Origin: JASGTU01 sp963821815
Lineage (GTDB): Bacteria > Chloroflexota > Anaerolineae > Caldilineales > Caldilineaceae
DNA length: 64,000 nucleotides
Assembly: GCA_963821815.1 (NCBI GenBank)
Contig: CAWGFG010000002.1
Coordinates: forward strand, 840,297-904,296
Reading direction: 5' to 3'
In this document: one piece after another, positions 1 to 9,323 of the stretch
How the letters are laid out: each line of letters starts with the position of its first letter
How positions within the stretch are numbered: the first letter of the stretch is position 1
Notes under the pieces: generated by a model
Databases searched by the model: none
Seen by the model: the letters and a program-made list of their open reading frames with translations, nothing else
Told to the model about the DNA's origin: nothing
Made by a program: the position numbers and the translations under genes

Positions 1-111
1 CAGGGGACAAGCAATCGCTGTATTTCTGGCACATGAGCTGAAAAAATACGTTCATTCAGCTCGGCATTCTGTGGACATGGCTGAGCGATAGTTGCACCCG
101 CGCATTCACGG

Positions 112-2753
112 CTAAGCTAACGTGCGGATATTGTGGAAATAATAAGCTTGATGGCAAGAAAAAACTACGGAGGTTCCACTGAACTTGCATACGGAGAATA
201 CCGTAGGCGTCGTTCTTGTATCGCAGCAGATGTAGCCTAAATATGAGGGGGTATTGAGCGTGGGACAGCTCTGGATCCGGTATCCTGATTTCGGTGATAC
301 GGGTATACAGGCCACGAACGGTCGTTCCTTCTCCGGCTCGAGAGTGAATCAACAACTCACCGCCTACGCTCTCTATATAAATACGCATATCGTCAAGACT
401 ATTGTAGCCCTTGTCCCCATCGGCCAACGCCTCACCAACGTCAAATCCCATGCCGTCATCGACAACTTGGAACGTGATCGACGTGCGGTTTTCGAGTATC
501 TTAACCTGAACCCTACTGGCCCCCAAATGTTTGGCCCGCGTTGTTGAGCGACTCACGTACAACCTGGTACAGTGCCAGGCTGGCATCTTTGGGTAAGGAT
601 GGCGCCTCATCGTCATAGGTGGTGACGAGTACCACCAGAATATCAGACTGCTTGCTGGTCTGTTCAGCATGTCCGCGAAGGGTGCTGATCAGACCCTGTT
701 CAATCAGCGTTTCCGGCACCCGCAGGTGGCGGATTAGCTCTCGCAAGCGAGCCGAATTGTAGGCGATGCTGTCCTGCATCTCGTCGACGACCTGGGCGGC
801 ATCCTCACCCGACTTGCGGAACTTTTCCGATTTGGAAGCCCAAGGAGGCCCAATAGGGGATGATGGTGCTGTGGATCTCACCTGCGATCTTGCTCTGTTT
901 CTCGTTCCTGGATTTGCCGATTGCGCTGAGCCGTCTCTTTCAGACGTTCGAGCTGGCGTGTGTTGGAAATAGCGAGGGTAATCTGGCCGCCGAATATGCG
1001 CAGCAACTGCATATCCTGGTCAAATTACCGTTGAGCCGTTCAACGACGTCCCAGTCCGAGCAGACCGACGGACCGTCCATGATGCGTGAGAAGGTATCCA
1101 TACTTCGATATCATCGTACCGTTCGGTCAGACGGGACAGATCGACTGTGAGTTCATCCGCAACACCGGATCGCGCCTGGCTGGCCTAAATCGGTGAGGGC
1201 GTCCACCGCCTGCGAGGACGAATCCACAGGCGTGACAGAGAGGTCATCCTCGATTCGTGTGATGCTGGACTCGCCATCCTGAATCGTAAATGCGTCCACG
1301 AACTCGACATCGAGCAACTCCGCGAACAGTCGTCGCACATCGACGATGAGCGCATCCACCTCTTGCAGCCCACCTATCGACTGGCTGAATTTTGTGACTC
1401 GGTCATAGTCAGAATCACAAAGCCGCAACTCACGCGTGAAGAGCAGGGTGGGTCCCCGACGCAGTTCAAGCCCCAGCCCCACGACCAGCGCTGTAATCAA
1501 CAGGGGCAGAAAAGCGGTCGTCTGGCCCATGGGGATGAAGACGAGGTTGGCAATGAGTATGCAGAAGACGCCAACCAGTAGCGCCGAAAGAGTGATTGAT
1601 TTGGTGGGAAACAGTTGAAAACGCAGAATCGCATATGCGAATAATCCAAAGACAGCCAGGCCAAGATAGGGCCAGCCGTCAATGCGCACGACAAAGGGCC
1701 GGCTGACAAAGAGCCAGTGTATGTAGGGAATGGACAGCGCCAGAAAACCAAGGATGGCAAAGCTCGCAATGCTGACCTGGCGGCGGGTCCGGCGATCATC
1801 GGACCTGTAAGCGGTCCAAACCAGGATAACTATGGCTGCGACAGTACAAGCCAAGAGACTGAGCGAAGAGAAGACAAGATAGACTGCGAGCAGTTGCTGT
1901 CCAAATGGTTCATCATGGCCGATATAGGTATAAAGACCGACCAGCAAAAATCGAAGAGAGACGATATACAGAAGACGCAGCGCCTCTCTCTTCCAATGCG
2001 CTCCTGATAGTTGGTCGGATAGAAGCAGCGATCAGTCCGGCCACTACGCCTACGAGCGGGTAGAGCGGGCCCTGCAGCACGAGCTGGAATACTGGCAAGA
2101 TGATGAGCTTGGAGGAAACCCTACCCGAGTAGACGATGCTCATGATGACACCAGCTGCCACTAGGGTGAACAATGCGAAAATGAGGTTTAGTTCGTTTCT
2201 GGGGTCTGCTCGGTAAACCACCATGCCTATGGCGAGAAGGCTCAAAGCGAGCAGGAACGACGGCAGCAGCATCTCGACTAGCATCCAGAACGAGAAGGGA
2301 ACCACAGGTACGCTGGCTACTTCGATGATGGCGCCATCCCGGTCCAGTCTGAAGTCGACCTGTTGGTCATCGGCGTACGCATTGCTGTATATCTCCGTAT
2401 AGTGTAACCCGCCGCCCGTACAGGGGTATTGCTCATAACGAGGATCAAGCCCGTATATCTGTGAGTCCGGGCTGGGGTTGTAATCTTCTATGCACAGGAT
2501 CTTGTCGTCCACCTGCAAGCCGGAAAGCAGTACCCGAGCCAATGCGTTGGCGTCACCCAACTAATGGTCAGCATCTTGTGCTCCGCACGCCACATCATCA
2601 CCACGCCCGGGAAGGGCTGGCCCACATAGTGGACAAGCTGCACCACACCGCCCAGTCCGGAAAGGATAGAAAGCGCAAATAGCCAGGGCAGGAGTCTTCC
2701 TAGGATGTTAAGCGGATGTAGTGATGAGCGTTGAGCTGACTTAGTTGCCCCAT
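112..2753 (-). pseudogene. Membrane sensor histidine kinase (GAF, HisKA_3, HATPase), frame-disrupted
   Basis: Inner-membrane sensor kinase of the NarX/LiaS type, read only by changing frame. Reading from 2753 down: an N-terminal membrane helix (2740-2600), an extracytoplasmic loop, several hydrophobic segments (2300-1550), a GAF-like domain (about 1300-960), then the HisKA_3 box with motif GEIHST, whose His codon lies at 871-873. The dimerisation helix follows (820-560), then the HATPase with ESLNNA, DDGMGF and GEGTTVR (560-300). Frame changes sit near 2725, 2560, 1930, 1150, 845, 540 and 320. No in-frame stop interrupts the conserved blocks I translated. The downstream NarL-type regulator on the same strand is the expected partner. 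The exact end is uncertain because no clear stop follows the HATPase before 112. Several disruptions make a functional product unlikely unless they are sequencing errors. Confidence 0.75.
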
Positions 2754-2817
2754 ATTGGTTTTACAAGGACAGCGTCGGAAGGGTATTAGGCGCAAGTGGA
2801 TGGGGGTATGAATCATC

Positions 2818-3575
2818 CTAGTGACTGCGAATGAGCTGTCGCAATTGGTGTAGTAGATAGATTTTCGCCAGCAGGGCGCTCTGGTTCAATTCACAATTGC
2901 GCAAATTCAGCTTCAGGTAGATGCTGGAACGATGACTGTCGATGGTTCTGTGAGCGAGTCAGTTTTCCGTCGCTGCACTATGGTTTGAGCGACCGGCGCC
3001 TACGGTCTTGAGTACAGCCCATTCAGATTCTGTGAGTTTCGGTAGCAGATCGAGCGCCGGCAGGATGAACGCTTGCTCCTCATCCGTCAATGTCGACTGT
3101 GCGAGTTCCAAGGCGTTAGGTTCGCCGAGTACTGGCGTAAAGGCAATCTCGAAGCCGGTCAGATTCGCACGCCGATTTGTGTATGGCGTCCAGCAGATCC
3201 TGGGGTCTAGAACCTTTGTGCAGGTAGACGATGCTGCCTGTCCCTGCTCCGTCCAACTCAAACACTTCAGCGCGCCGGTCCTCGTATGAGGAATAGAATA
3301 CGATACCTATATTGGGCTTCGCTGCGAGTAACTGGCACGCTGTCTACCACACCCAGGCTTTGTCTGCTGTTGGCACGTCCGCCAGACTCGAGGGGCAGCA
3401 CGATGTCGATCACGGCAACATCTACTGTGTCACCGATTTCTGCGAACTGGCTCAGGGCGTCATTGTGGCTGTCGGCCTGGTGAACCGTAATCAGGTTTTC
3501 TTCCAGGTACTCATGCATGGACTTGCGCACGGTCCAGTGGTCTTCGACGATGAGGACGGTCAGGGGGTAGTTCAT
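2818..3575 (-). pseudogene. NarL/LuxR-family response regulator, frame-disrupted
   Basis: Two-component DNA-binding regulator paired with the kinase just downstream of it. The start ATG at 3575 gives MNYPLTVLIVEDHW, the typical receiver start. The phosphoacceptor Asp is in VAVIDIVLPLESGG. The receiver continues in another frame as PNIGIVFYSSYEDRRAEVF and VYLHKGSRPQDLLDAI (about 3320-3190). After a further frame change the LuxR-type HTH appears: LTESEWAVLKTVGAGRSN (about 3030-2970), then AHRTIDSHRSSIYLKLNL ending at the stop 2818-2820. At least three frame changes are needed (near 3350, 3175 and 2955). All the expected domains are present in order, so the identity is firm while function is doubtful. 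Confidence 0.78.
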
Positions 3576-3721
3576 GGCTGTTCCTATTTTGGGTGTACGG
3601 TTGTAGGTAGAACGATAACACTGCCCAGTGGAGAATCCTAACAGTTGTTTTGCCACCGATAAAAGGAGTATCAGAGGCAGATTTTCGTAGACCTTGTGAT
3701 GCGTATACATCTTCTGAGTAA
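3576..3721. other. Short spacer with no gene seen
   Basis: This spacer lies between the regulator and the recombinase remnant. It would hold the regulator promoter on the minus strand. I see no convincing promoter boxes or RNA. Confidence 0.4.
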
Positions 3722-3850
3722 CTGCAGCATCCTCAACTACAGGTGTGATGTCTCTATGACTCCATTCTCGCAGTGAGATCCTCCATGCTGGGCTTCGTAT
3801 ATCATCACCATGTCTAGGCGTGCATAGCCTGGCGGCCGCGCCACCGGCGC
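3722..3850 (-). pseudogene. Degraded copy of a tyrosine-recombinase 3' end
   Basis: This stretch matches the 3' end of the recombinase remnant around 6330-6460 in the same orientation. Shared blocks are gcatcctcaactac, cctccatgctggg, a 'catcacc.t.tc.aggc' block and gccgcgcca, in the same order with similar spacing. The coding frame is no longer readable here. It looks like a duplicated or independently inserted integrase tail that has decayed further than its partner. Similarity was judged by eye. Confidence 0.5.
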
Positions 3851-4019
3851 GACTCCTTGTTTATGGAGTATTTCGATAAGCAGCCGGTCTCTATTCAGCT
3901 TGCCTGCCGACGCTGTGATCAGGCTCTCCCGCCATTTTCATAGTTGAGTCAGCAATCGGCAGAGAGGTAGACTTGGAAGTCTGCCAAATAGGGAGGGATT
4001 TCCATCGCTCGTCGAGAAG

Positions 4020-4496
4020 GTGTTACCTGACCCAACCAGCTTGAAATTTGAGGACTGGTTTTGCAAGGAGGAGACGTTGGTTGTCGGTGTTTCGACGGTG
4101 AGGTCAACGGCACGTTGTCTGTATTGTAAGGCGAGCTCCCATCGAGTCCACAGGTATTATGAACGTAAGCCGCTGGATTTGCTGTGGTCGAGATTCACCG
4201 TCCGCTTCAGGCTGCGTGTTCGGCGTTTCTACTGCGATAGGGAGTGTTGCAGGTACCGAACTTTCGTGGAGCGCTTGCCCACGTTCATCGCCCCGTACGC
4301 CAGGCGAACGAAGCGGTTGGCACAAGACCAACAAGGGGTTGGGCTGTTGATGGGGGGCGAGATGGGATCACGCATCCTCTCTTTGTTGAGAATGCCACTA
4401 AGTCCCGATTCAGTGTTGAGGTTGATGCGCAACGCACCTGAGCTAGCGACTTGGACGCCGAAGGTACTCGGGGTGGATGACTGGGCATTTCGTAAG
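4020..4496 (+). pseudogene. ISL3-family transposase, N-terminal fragment
   Basis: N-terminal half of an ISL3-type transposase. The zinc-ribbon region is visible (CLYCKASSHRVHRYYERK, then CDRECCRYRTFVERLP). Next come the helix-turn-helix region (RRTKRLAQDQQGVGLLMGG, RILSLLRMPLSPDSVLRLM) and the start of the DDE catalytic domain (VLGVDDWAFRK, carrying the first Asp). The family normally runs to about 400 residues. Here similarity stops at the WAFRK motif (about 4494), where sequence homologous to an IS110 transposase on the opposite strand begins. The open frame continues to 4610 by chance through that antisense sequence. A GTG at 4020 is the likely start. It is inactive because most of the catalytic domain is missing. 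Confidence 0.8.
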
Positions 4497-4822
4497 GTGC
4501 TGAGCTACAGCACGATTCTTGTCGGTCTTGGTACGCATCAACTTACTCTTGTTGTAGGCGATTGTGCGAGATGGGTTGACCTTGGAAACATCGTAGCCTT
4601 CCTCAAATAGAAAGGCGGCCAGCTCATCGCCGTAGCAACCTGTCGCCTCCGAGCAAGCATGCAGCGAGTCGACAACCTGACTGGACAACCACCGTCTCAA
4701 GCTTTCAAAGCCATCACGAGCGTTCACGAATTGTCCGGTACTGAATGTACTATCATCGTCAACTAACGCAACGTCAAAGCTTTCTTGGAAATGTCAATGC
4801 CCAGTATGTGCTTGCACGCCAA
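4497..4822 (-). pseudogene. IS110-family transposase, N-terminal fragment (RuvC-like domain)
   Basis: The minus strand encodes the N terminus of an IS110-type DEDD recombinase: KHILGIDISKKA, DVALVDDDSTFSTGQF, LHACSEATGCYGDELAAFL, VSKVNPSRTIAYNKSKLMR and TKTDKN. The catalytic Asp in GIDIS and the Glu in EATG are present. A TTG start at 4822 is supported by an AGGAGG four bases upstream. One frame change lies near 4773, after SKKA. The match stops at the boundary with the ISL3 fragment (about 4497), so the second RuvC half and the Tnp20 domain are missing. This is a remnant, not an active element. Confidence 0.8.
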
Positions 4823-4829
4823 TAACCTC

Positions 4830-5030
4830 CTGATAGGTAAAAAAACAAAACCATGTTATCTGTTGCTGGACACTCTTGTAATACAGGCTGAACCTGATAC
4901 AAATAAGGAACGCCTGGGATATTGTTCGTCCTCGGACAGTTGACCGAGGGTGGGATCTAATCTTCGCTTCGAGTTCAGTGACTCAAGTTCGCGACGAGCT
5001 TCACCACCCTCGGTTCGATAGCCTGGGGCT
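4830..5030 (-). ncRNA. Possible IS110 left-end region with RNA-like hairpin (bridge-RNA candidate)
   Basis: Directly upstream of the IS110 transposase start lies about 200 bp without a gene. It contains an 11-bp perfect inverted repeat, ACCGAGGGTGG at 4943-4953 and its complement at 5004-5014, enclosing about 50 bases. In IS110 elements the region between the left end and the recombinase gene encodes the bridge RNA that pairs with donor and target DNA. Position and size fit. I cannot identify the target- and donor-binding loops or the left terminus, so this is an inference. Confidence 0.3.
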
Positions 5031-5184
5031 AAACAGGATTATCGCCACAATACGACCTAATTAACAACATACAAGTTCGCGATTGCCCTATGCCCAGAAA
5101 AAACAGTCGTCCTCCTGAGCTTTCCTGGCGACTAATACTAATATAACCATGTAGTATGAAAGTATGACTACAGGAGAAGATGCC

Positions 5185-5487
5185 ATGCCAGTCGCGCTCA
5201 AATTGTCCAAAGTTCAGAAAAAAGGGGGCAGGTGACCATTCCCGCATCCATACGGGAGAAGCTGGGTATCAAAGAGGGGGAACTGATGGCCTTTGTAGAA
5301 ACGGACCAGGGCATCCTAATCAGCAAGCGCGAGGCTGTTACCATGGAAGCCTTGGATAAGATTGAAACTGCTGCAGGAGCATGGTATTACGTTGGAGAAG
5401 CTGATCGAATCGGGCCGCGACATTCGAGGCGAGCTCATACAAGAAAAATACGGTCTGACTGAAGCTCAATGGAATCGAAGCGAGTAG
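5185..5487 (+). pseudogene. AbrB/MazE-type antitoxin, frame-disrupted
   Basis: SpoVT/AbrB swapped-hairpin DNA-binding protein, the likely antitoxin for the PIN gene that follows after 7 bases. The ATG at 5185 has AGGAGA eight bases upstream and gives MPVALKLSKVQKKG. The frame then breaks in a run of six A and five G near 5217-5227. It resumes as VTIPASIREKLGIKEGELM and VETDQGILISK, the classic AbrB signature. A second change near 5385 leads to LEKLIESGRDIRGELIQEKY and the stop at 5485-5487. The first break lies in homopolymers and could be a sequencing error. The second does not. Confidence 0.72.
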
Positions 5488-5494
5488 GGGGATT

Positions 5495-5911
5495 TTGGAT
5501 GTCAGCGTCATCTTTGCCGCCAGCGACTCCGCCACGGGAGCCTCGCGGGAGATCATCCGCTATGTGCTGCGCAATGCAATCGATGCGGTTATCAGCGATT
5601 TGACTCTTGATGAAGCGGTGCGCAATCTCGCCGCAAAACGGCCCCAAGCACTTGCCTACTTCTATGTGTTGCGAGATACCGTGCCGTTGAAGATCTCAAA
5701 ACCCACCAAGGATGAAGTACTGGCAACGCAGCCGTATACGGCCTTTAAGGATGTGCCGATTCTAGCGGCTGCGAAAAAAGCCGATGTTACCTATCTCGTG
5801 TCTCTGGATCGGCGGCATATGATTGAAAAACGCGAGGCCATCGAGAAGCAGATAGGGCTCAAGATCCTCCTGCCCGCGAACTGTTGGACATTCTTCGGCA
5901 GCGAGCAATGA
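5495..5911 (+). CDS. PIN-domain protein, probable VapC-like toxin
   Basis: A 138-residue single-domain PIN protein, normally a metal-dependent endoribonuclease neutralised by its partner antitoxin. Acidic residues are in the expected places: Asp in LDVSVIFAAS at the N terminus, Glu in LTLDEAVRNL, and Asp in FKDVPILAAAKKADVTYLVS and SLDRRHM. The first codon appears to be TTG at 5495, with AGGGGG eight bases upstream. The normal hydrophobic strand before the first Asp is short, so a few N-terminal residues may be lost in a frame break at the junction with the antitoxin. It sits 7 bases after the AbrB-like gene, the standard toxin-antitoxin layout. Substrate is unknown. Confidence 0.75.
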   Translation: MDVSVIFAASDSATGASREIIRYVLRNAIDAVISDLTLDEAVRNLAAKRPQALAYFYVLRDTVPLKISKPTKDEVLATQPYTAFKDVPILAAAKKADVTYLVSLDRRHMIEKREAIEKQIGLKILLPANCWTFFGSEQ

Positions 5912-6374
5912 ACTGATTCCGTTCATTATCATCTTCTTGTCTCTGGAGTAGGCTTATTTGCACAAGACCCCAAAAGGAATATACCAGCGGTAATTTTGGG
6001 GCAATCTTGAGCTTTATGACCATGCGTTTGCTACGGATTGTTCCCACAGCGTACGCATTTAAGCTGCAGTGCCTATCAGAAGTTTTCTTCTGCCCACCAC
6101 TTGCACCTGCAGCTGGCTGTGAAGAAAAGAACGTAGCAGACCTCACAGGCAACCCAGCGGACAAACACATATTGGACAAACAAAAAACACGAGTTGCCGG
6201 AGGTCTTCAGGTTCTGGCGTGTACCGAGGTCTCTCCGTCGTCTTCAGGCTAACCAGCCGATGCACCGTTTTCGATACTGAACAATCCCTTCACGCTCAAC
6301 TCAGTCTCACCAAGGCCTTAGGCGCATCTGTAGCATCCTCAACTACGGGTATGCTACCTCCAACCGCGCCATTC
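5912..6374. other. Gene-free stretch between PIN gene and recombinase remnant
   Basis: No protein that I recognise is encoded on either strand. The last 45 bases or so join the recombinase 3' end and share the block repeated near 3.73 kb. Confidence 0.4.
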
Positions 6375-6880
6375 TGGCTACGGGAACCTCCATGCTGGGT
6401 CCGTGTAGTCCATCACCGTATCCAGGCTAGTATGGTCCATCAGCCGCGCCAACCCGCACAGGTCGCTTAGATTGGCGTTGAGGTAACGTGTCGCGAAACT
6501 ATGGCGCAGCGCATGCTGGTTGACCGGTTCATGCCGACGCGTATGGCGTACTTGTCCAGCATGCGCGTGACCGTGCTGCGATGGCGCAACTTACCTCACG
6601 AACCCACCCACAGCGGTGCATCCGGACTGCCGTCCTCAAATTGCGCATTGTCGAAATAGACTTGGAACGTCTTGCGCACATCCAGCGTTAGCGGAATCTC
6701 TTAGTAGTTGCCCCGCTTGCCGCTTTGCACGGTCAACTTGCCGGAGCGCTCGCCCAGCTCCAACAGTTCACTCACGCGAATTCCCGTGCCGACCAGCACC
6801 TCCAACATGGCACGCTCGCGCAGATCGCCGCGGGCCGTGCGCAGTATGCAAGCGAACTGCTGGATAACGGAATACATCTC
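6375..6880 (-). pseudogene. Tyrosine recombinase (XerC/D or phage-integrase type), C-terminal remnant
   Basis: The minus strand carries a decayed catalytic domain of a tyrosine recombinase. Readable blocks are RTARGDLRERAMLEVL, GTGIRVSELLEL (first catalytic Arg), GKLTVQSGKRGNY, LTLDVRKTFQVYF, then in another frame QHALRHSFATRYLN (the HxxR box) and LARLMDHTSLDTVMDY with the final His and the candidate Tyr nucleophile. Two in-frame stops (after RGNY and after LWVGS) and a frame change near 6520 show real decay. The N-terminal core-binding domain was not found. It suggests a past integrative element in this region. Confidence 0.75.
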
Positions 6881-7338
6881 TTCAGGGACGCACGTGTTGT
6901 CACATTGTTCTACAACGAACCACTACCTGGCAATGCCAGCATCCGCGTAACAGTTAATGGAGATCAGCTACAGGCAGGAAAAGAAGATAAGGTCGACGCC
7001 GACAACGATCATCAGCCTGGGGGAACCTGTGACCTGGAGTTCAACGCGCTTAGCCGTGCCATGGTACCGAATACCGGCCTATGCGGATGTGTAATGGACC
7101 ACAAAATACTGGACAGACTGCAGCCTGCAAAAGTGAAGATATGAGCAAGGGATATTGCTGTACCGCTGTCCATGGCGGAGCGAAGGCGTGTACGGATGGC
7201 TGGGAAGCAGCGGGAGGGTTCCGTTGAATAAAGGATACGGCCGCCTACATAGGTTTCAAGTGCCTACGCACAGAATGGCACGACCAGCGTCACGACGAAC
7301 AGAGCGAATTGTAACCTAACAATAAAATTAACTTTGAT
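6881..7338. other. Gene-free stretch, no recognisable feature
   Basis: A plus-strand open frame runs through 6725-7144, but its first half is antisense to the recombinase remnant and the rest matches nothing I know. No repeats or RNA signals stand out. Confidence 0.35.
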
Positions 7339-7776
7339 CTACGTATAGCTACCTAATAACGCAGCCCAATCTGCCTCCAGTCCATCCTCAACCGCTCAAC
7401 GAATGCGTATTCCTGACGTCTGCGTTTTCCAGTGCATTTCGGGGTACATGGACTCAAGCAGATCGAGGGATAATATGTCTTCTCGATCTGGTCGAAGAAT
7501 TGTATCGTACTTTACTTTGACATAATGTGTTAGTCTGCTTGTGCCGGACCGCCCAGCATTCTAATCTGCGTCAATGTATGGTTCACTAATGACGTGTCCT
7601 GCTGCGAAGATGCCTTTTGGCTCAACGCCAAGTCGAATCAGAAATGCCCTGTCGCGATTTCCACCTGTTTATACGCGCCGATACTTGCGTTATCGACGAC
7701 TTCTTCTCCGAGACTAAGTTGCTTTGCAAGGGAATCGAATTTTTCTATCCATGGTCCGAACTTCGGATTAAGCTAA
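7339..7776 (-). pseudogene. Fragment of an EVE-like/HNH-type restriction endonuclease N terminus
   Basis: Minus-strand translation gives LSLGEEVVDNASIGAYKQ and then, after a frame change near 7655, DRAFLIRLGVEPKGIFAAGH, VISEPYIDAD, YVKVKYDTILRPDREDIL, YPEMHWKTQTSGIRIR and ADWAALLGSYT before a stop at 7339-7341. This is the pattern of the N-terminal EVE-like module found on bacterial HNH endonucleases, which read 'GD R.FL.R.GVEP.GI.ASG' and 'HW..Q.SGI.I'. Two in-frame stops (after YIDAD and after GIRIR) show decay. The HNH nuclease domain itself is absent. It was probably part of a restriction system next to the Mrr-type gene. Confidence 0.6.
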
Positions 7777-7980
7777 AAGAGAAATGAGGCAATTTTTCAC
7801 TTCCTTAGTCAATGTCAATCGGATCTTCACGGTAGTCTTGGCAAATATGCTCCGCAACCGCTGTGACGCTAAACTAGATTCACCACCTAGTAGTGTAAAA
7901 ACGTTTCTGTAAATATGAATAGAAGTAGGTCATGGTGTATCCTCTGGTCCGCTTAAGAAGCCAGAAATAGGAGCACAACC

Positions 7981-9144
7981 ATGACCCACAAGCCAGATTG
8001 TACCTTAGGACCGGAAATTTTGGAACAGATAGCAGAGCAGGGTCTTGATATTCTGCCCGAACTGATCCGAATCATACTCAACTCAGCGATGCAGGTTGAA
8101 CGTCAAGCTTATCTGGGTGTTCAACCCTATGAGCGTTCACCAGTTCGGCGCGACTATGCCAATGGATTTAAGCCAAAGACCATGGCAACACGTATCGGTG
8201 AGATCACCTTTAGCGTTCCCCAGGTACGCAAGGGAGACTTCTATCCCAGCGCATTGGAGAGAGGCATTCGCAGTGAGCGTGCTCTCAAACTGGCTCTAGC
8301 CGAGATGTATGTGCAAGGCGTCTCCACTCGTAAGGTCGCTGCCATCACTGAAAAACTGTGTGGCATTGAAGTCTCATCAACGCAGGTAAGTCGAGTCGCT
8401 GCAGAGCTAGACGAACAACTTCAGGAATGGCGGGAACGACGATTGGGCAGATGTCCCTATCTCTACTTGGACGCTCATTACGAGAAAGTGCGGCAGAGCG
8501 GTCAAGTTCGTGATGCGGCAGTGCTAAAAGCTATCGGCGTCAACGCAGAAGGTAAGCGAGAGGTCCTGGGCGTCTCTGTCTCACTGAGCGAACATGAAGT
8601 CCACTGGAGGACATTTCTAGGCAACCTAGTAGCTCGGGGATTGACCGGTGTACAACTCATCATTAGCGATGCACACACAGGTCTGACAGCAGCTCGCAAG
8701 GCGGTCTTTGGGGGAGTGCCCTGGCAACGATGCCAGTTCCACCTGCAACAGAATGCGCAAGCGTATGTTTCCAGACAGCATCTGCGCAGTCAAGTGACCG
8801 ATGATATTCGCAGCGTGTTCAATGCACCGAATCTGGCAGAGGCTGAACGGTTACTGAAGCAGTTGACAGTAAAGTACGCTGACAGCGCACCTAAGCTCGC
8901 TGCCTGGGCGGAAGAGAACATTCCTGAAGGATTGACGGTCTTCCGCTTCCCGTCCAAACACTGGCGTCGCATTCGCACATCCAATGGAGTAGAACGATTG
9001 AATCGTGAGATTCGAAGACGTTCCAGAGTCGCTACACTGTTTCCGAATGAAGCGTCCTGTCTACGATTGGTGACTGCCGTTGTCGTGGAAATAAGTCAAG
9101 AGTGGCAGACAAACAGAACCTATCTGTGTTTGAACCTGAATTGA
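7981..9144 (+). CDS. IS256-family transposase (mutator type), apparently intact
   Basis: A 387-residue DDE transposase with the IS256/MULE organisation: N-terminal DNA-binding region, then QVRKGDFYPSALERG and ALAEMYVQGVSTRKV, typical of the family. The catalytic Asp in LYLDAHYEKV is near residue 163, the second Asp in LIISDAHTGL near 229, CQFHLQQNAQAY follows, and the Glu in LNREIRRRSRVATLFPNE is near 342. The ATG at 7981 follows GGAG (7970-7973) with good spacing. Length is near the usual 390-410, and no frame break or missing catalytic residue is seen. It could supply transposase in trans to the broken copy 2. Confidence 0.93.
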   Translation: MTHKPDCTLGPEILEQIAEQGLDILPELIRIILNSAMQVERQAYLGVQPYERSPVRRDYANGFKPKTMATRIGEITFSVPQVRKGDFYPSALERGIRSERALKLALAEMYVQGVSTRKVAAITEKLCGIEVSSTQVSRVAAELDEQLQEWRERRLGRCPYLYLDAHYEKVRQSGQVRDAAVLKAIGVNAEGKREVLGVSVSLSEHEVHWRTFLGNLVARGLTGVQLIISDAHTGLTAARKAVFGGVPWQRCQFHLQQNAQAYVSRQHLRSQVTDDIRSVFNAPNLAEAERLLKQLTVKYADSAPKLAAWAEENIPEGLTVFRFPSKHWRRIRTSNGVERLNREIRRRSRVATLFPNEASCLRLVTAVVVEISQEWQTNRTYLCLNLN

Positions 9145-9241
9145 TTGTTAATGTGCCGAAAACTAGAGGTGTCACCCTGTGGAAACAAGAGCTGCAGAGT
9201 GGTGGCATTGCAGCGATAATGGCCAGGCTGTTCGGCGTAAC

Positions 9242-9292
9242 GGCTGGGTCAAGGGTCGAGGCTGTATCCGACTTGCGCAGCCCTTGACCCAG
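9242..9292 (+). terminator. Conserved hairpin near the IS256 right end, copy 1
   Basis: A 12-bp perfect stem, CTGGGTCAAGGG at 9244-9255 with its complement at 9281-9292, plus an inner GTCG/CGAC pairing. Copy 2 has the same hairpin with a compensatory base-pair change. It could terminate the transposase transcript or block read-in. Confidence 0.6.
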
Positions 9293-9323
9293 ACAAACGC
9301 CGTACTATAATCGCCCATCGCTG

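Noticed and set aside
126..142. ATATTGTGGAAAT resembles the 31.57 kb operator repeat
   Set aside because: Only a partial match, single copy, inside or after the decayed kinase; probably chance.
4500..4610. Extension of the ISL3 open frame to 4610
   Set aside because: This part is antisense to the IS110 fragment and unlike ISL3 proteins.
6725..7144. 139-residue plus-strand open frame
   Set aside because: The first half is antisense to the recombinase remnant and the rest matches no family I know.
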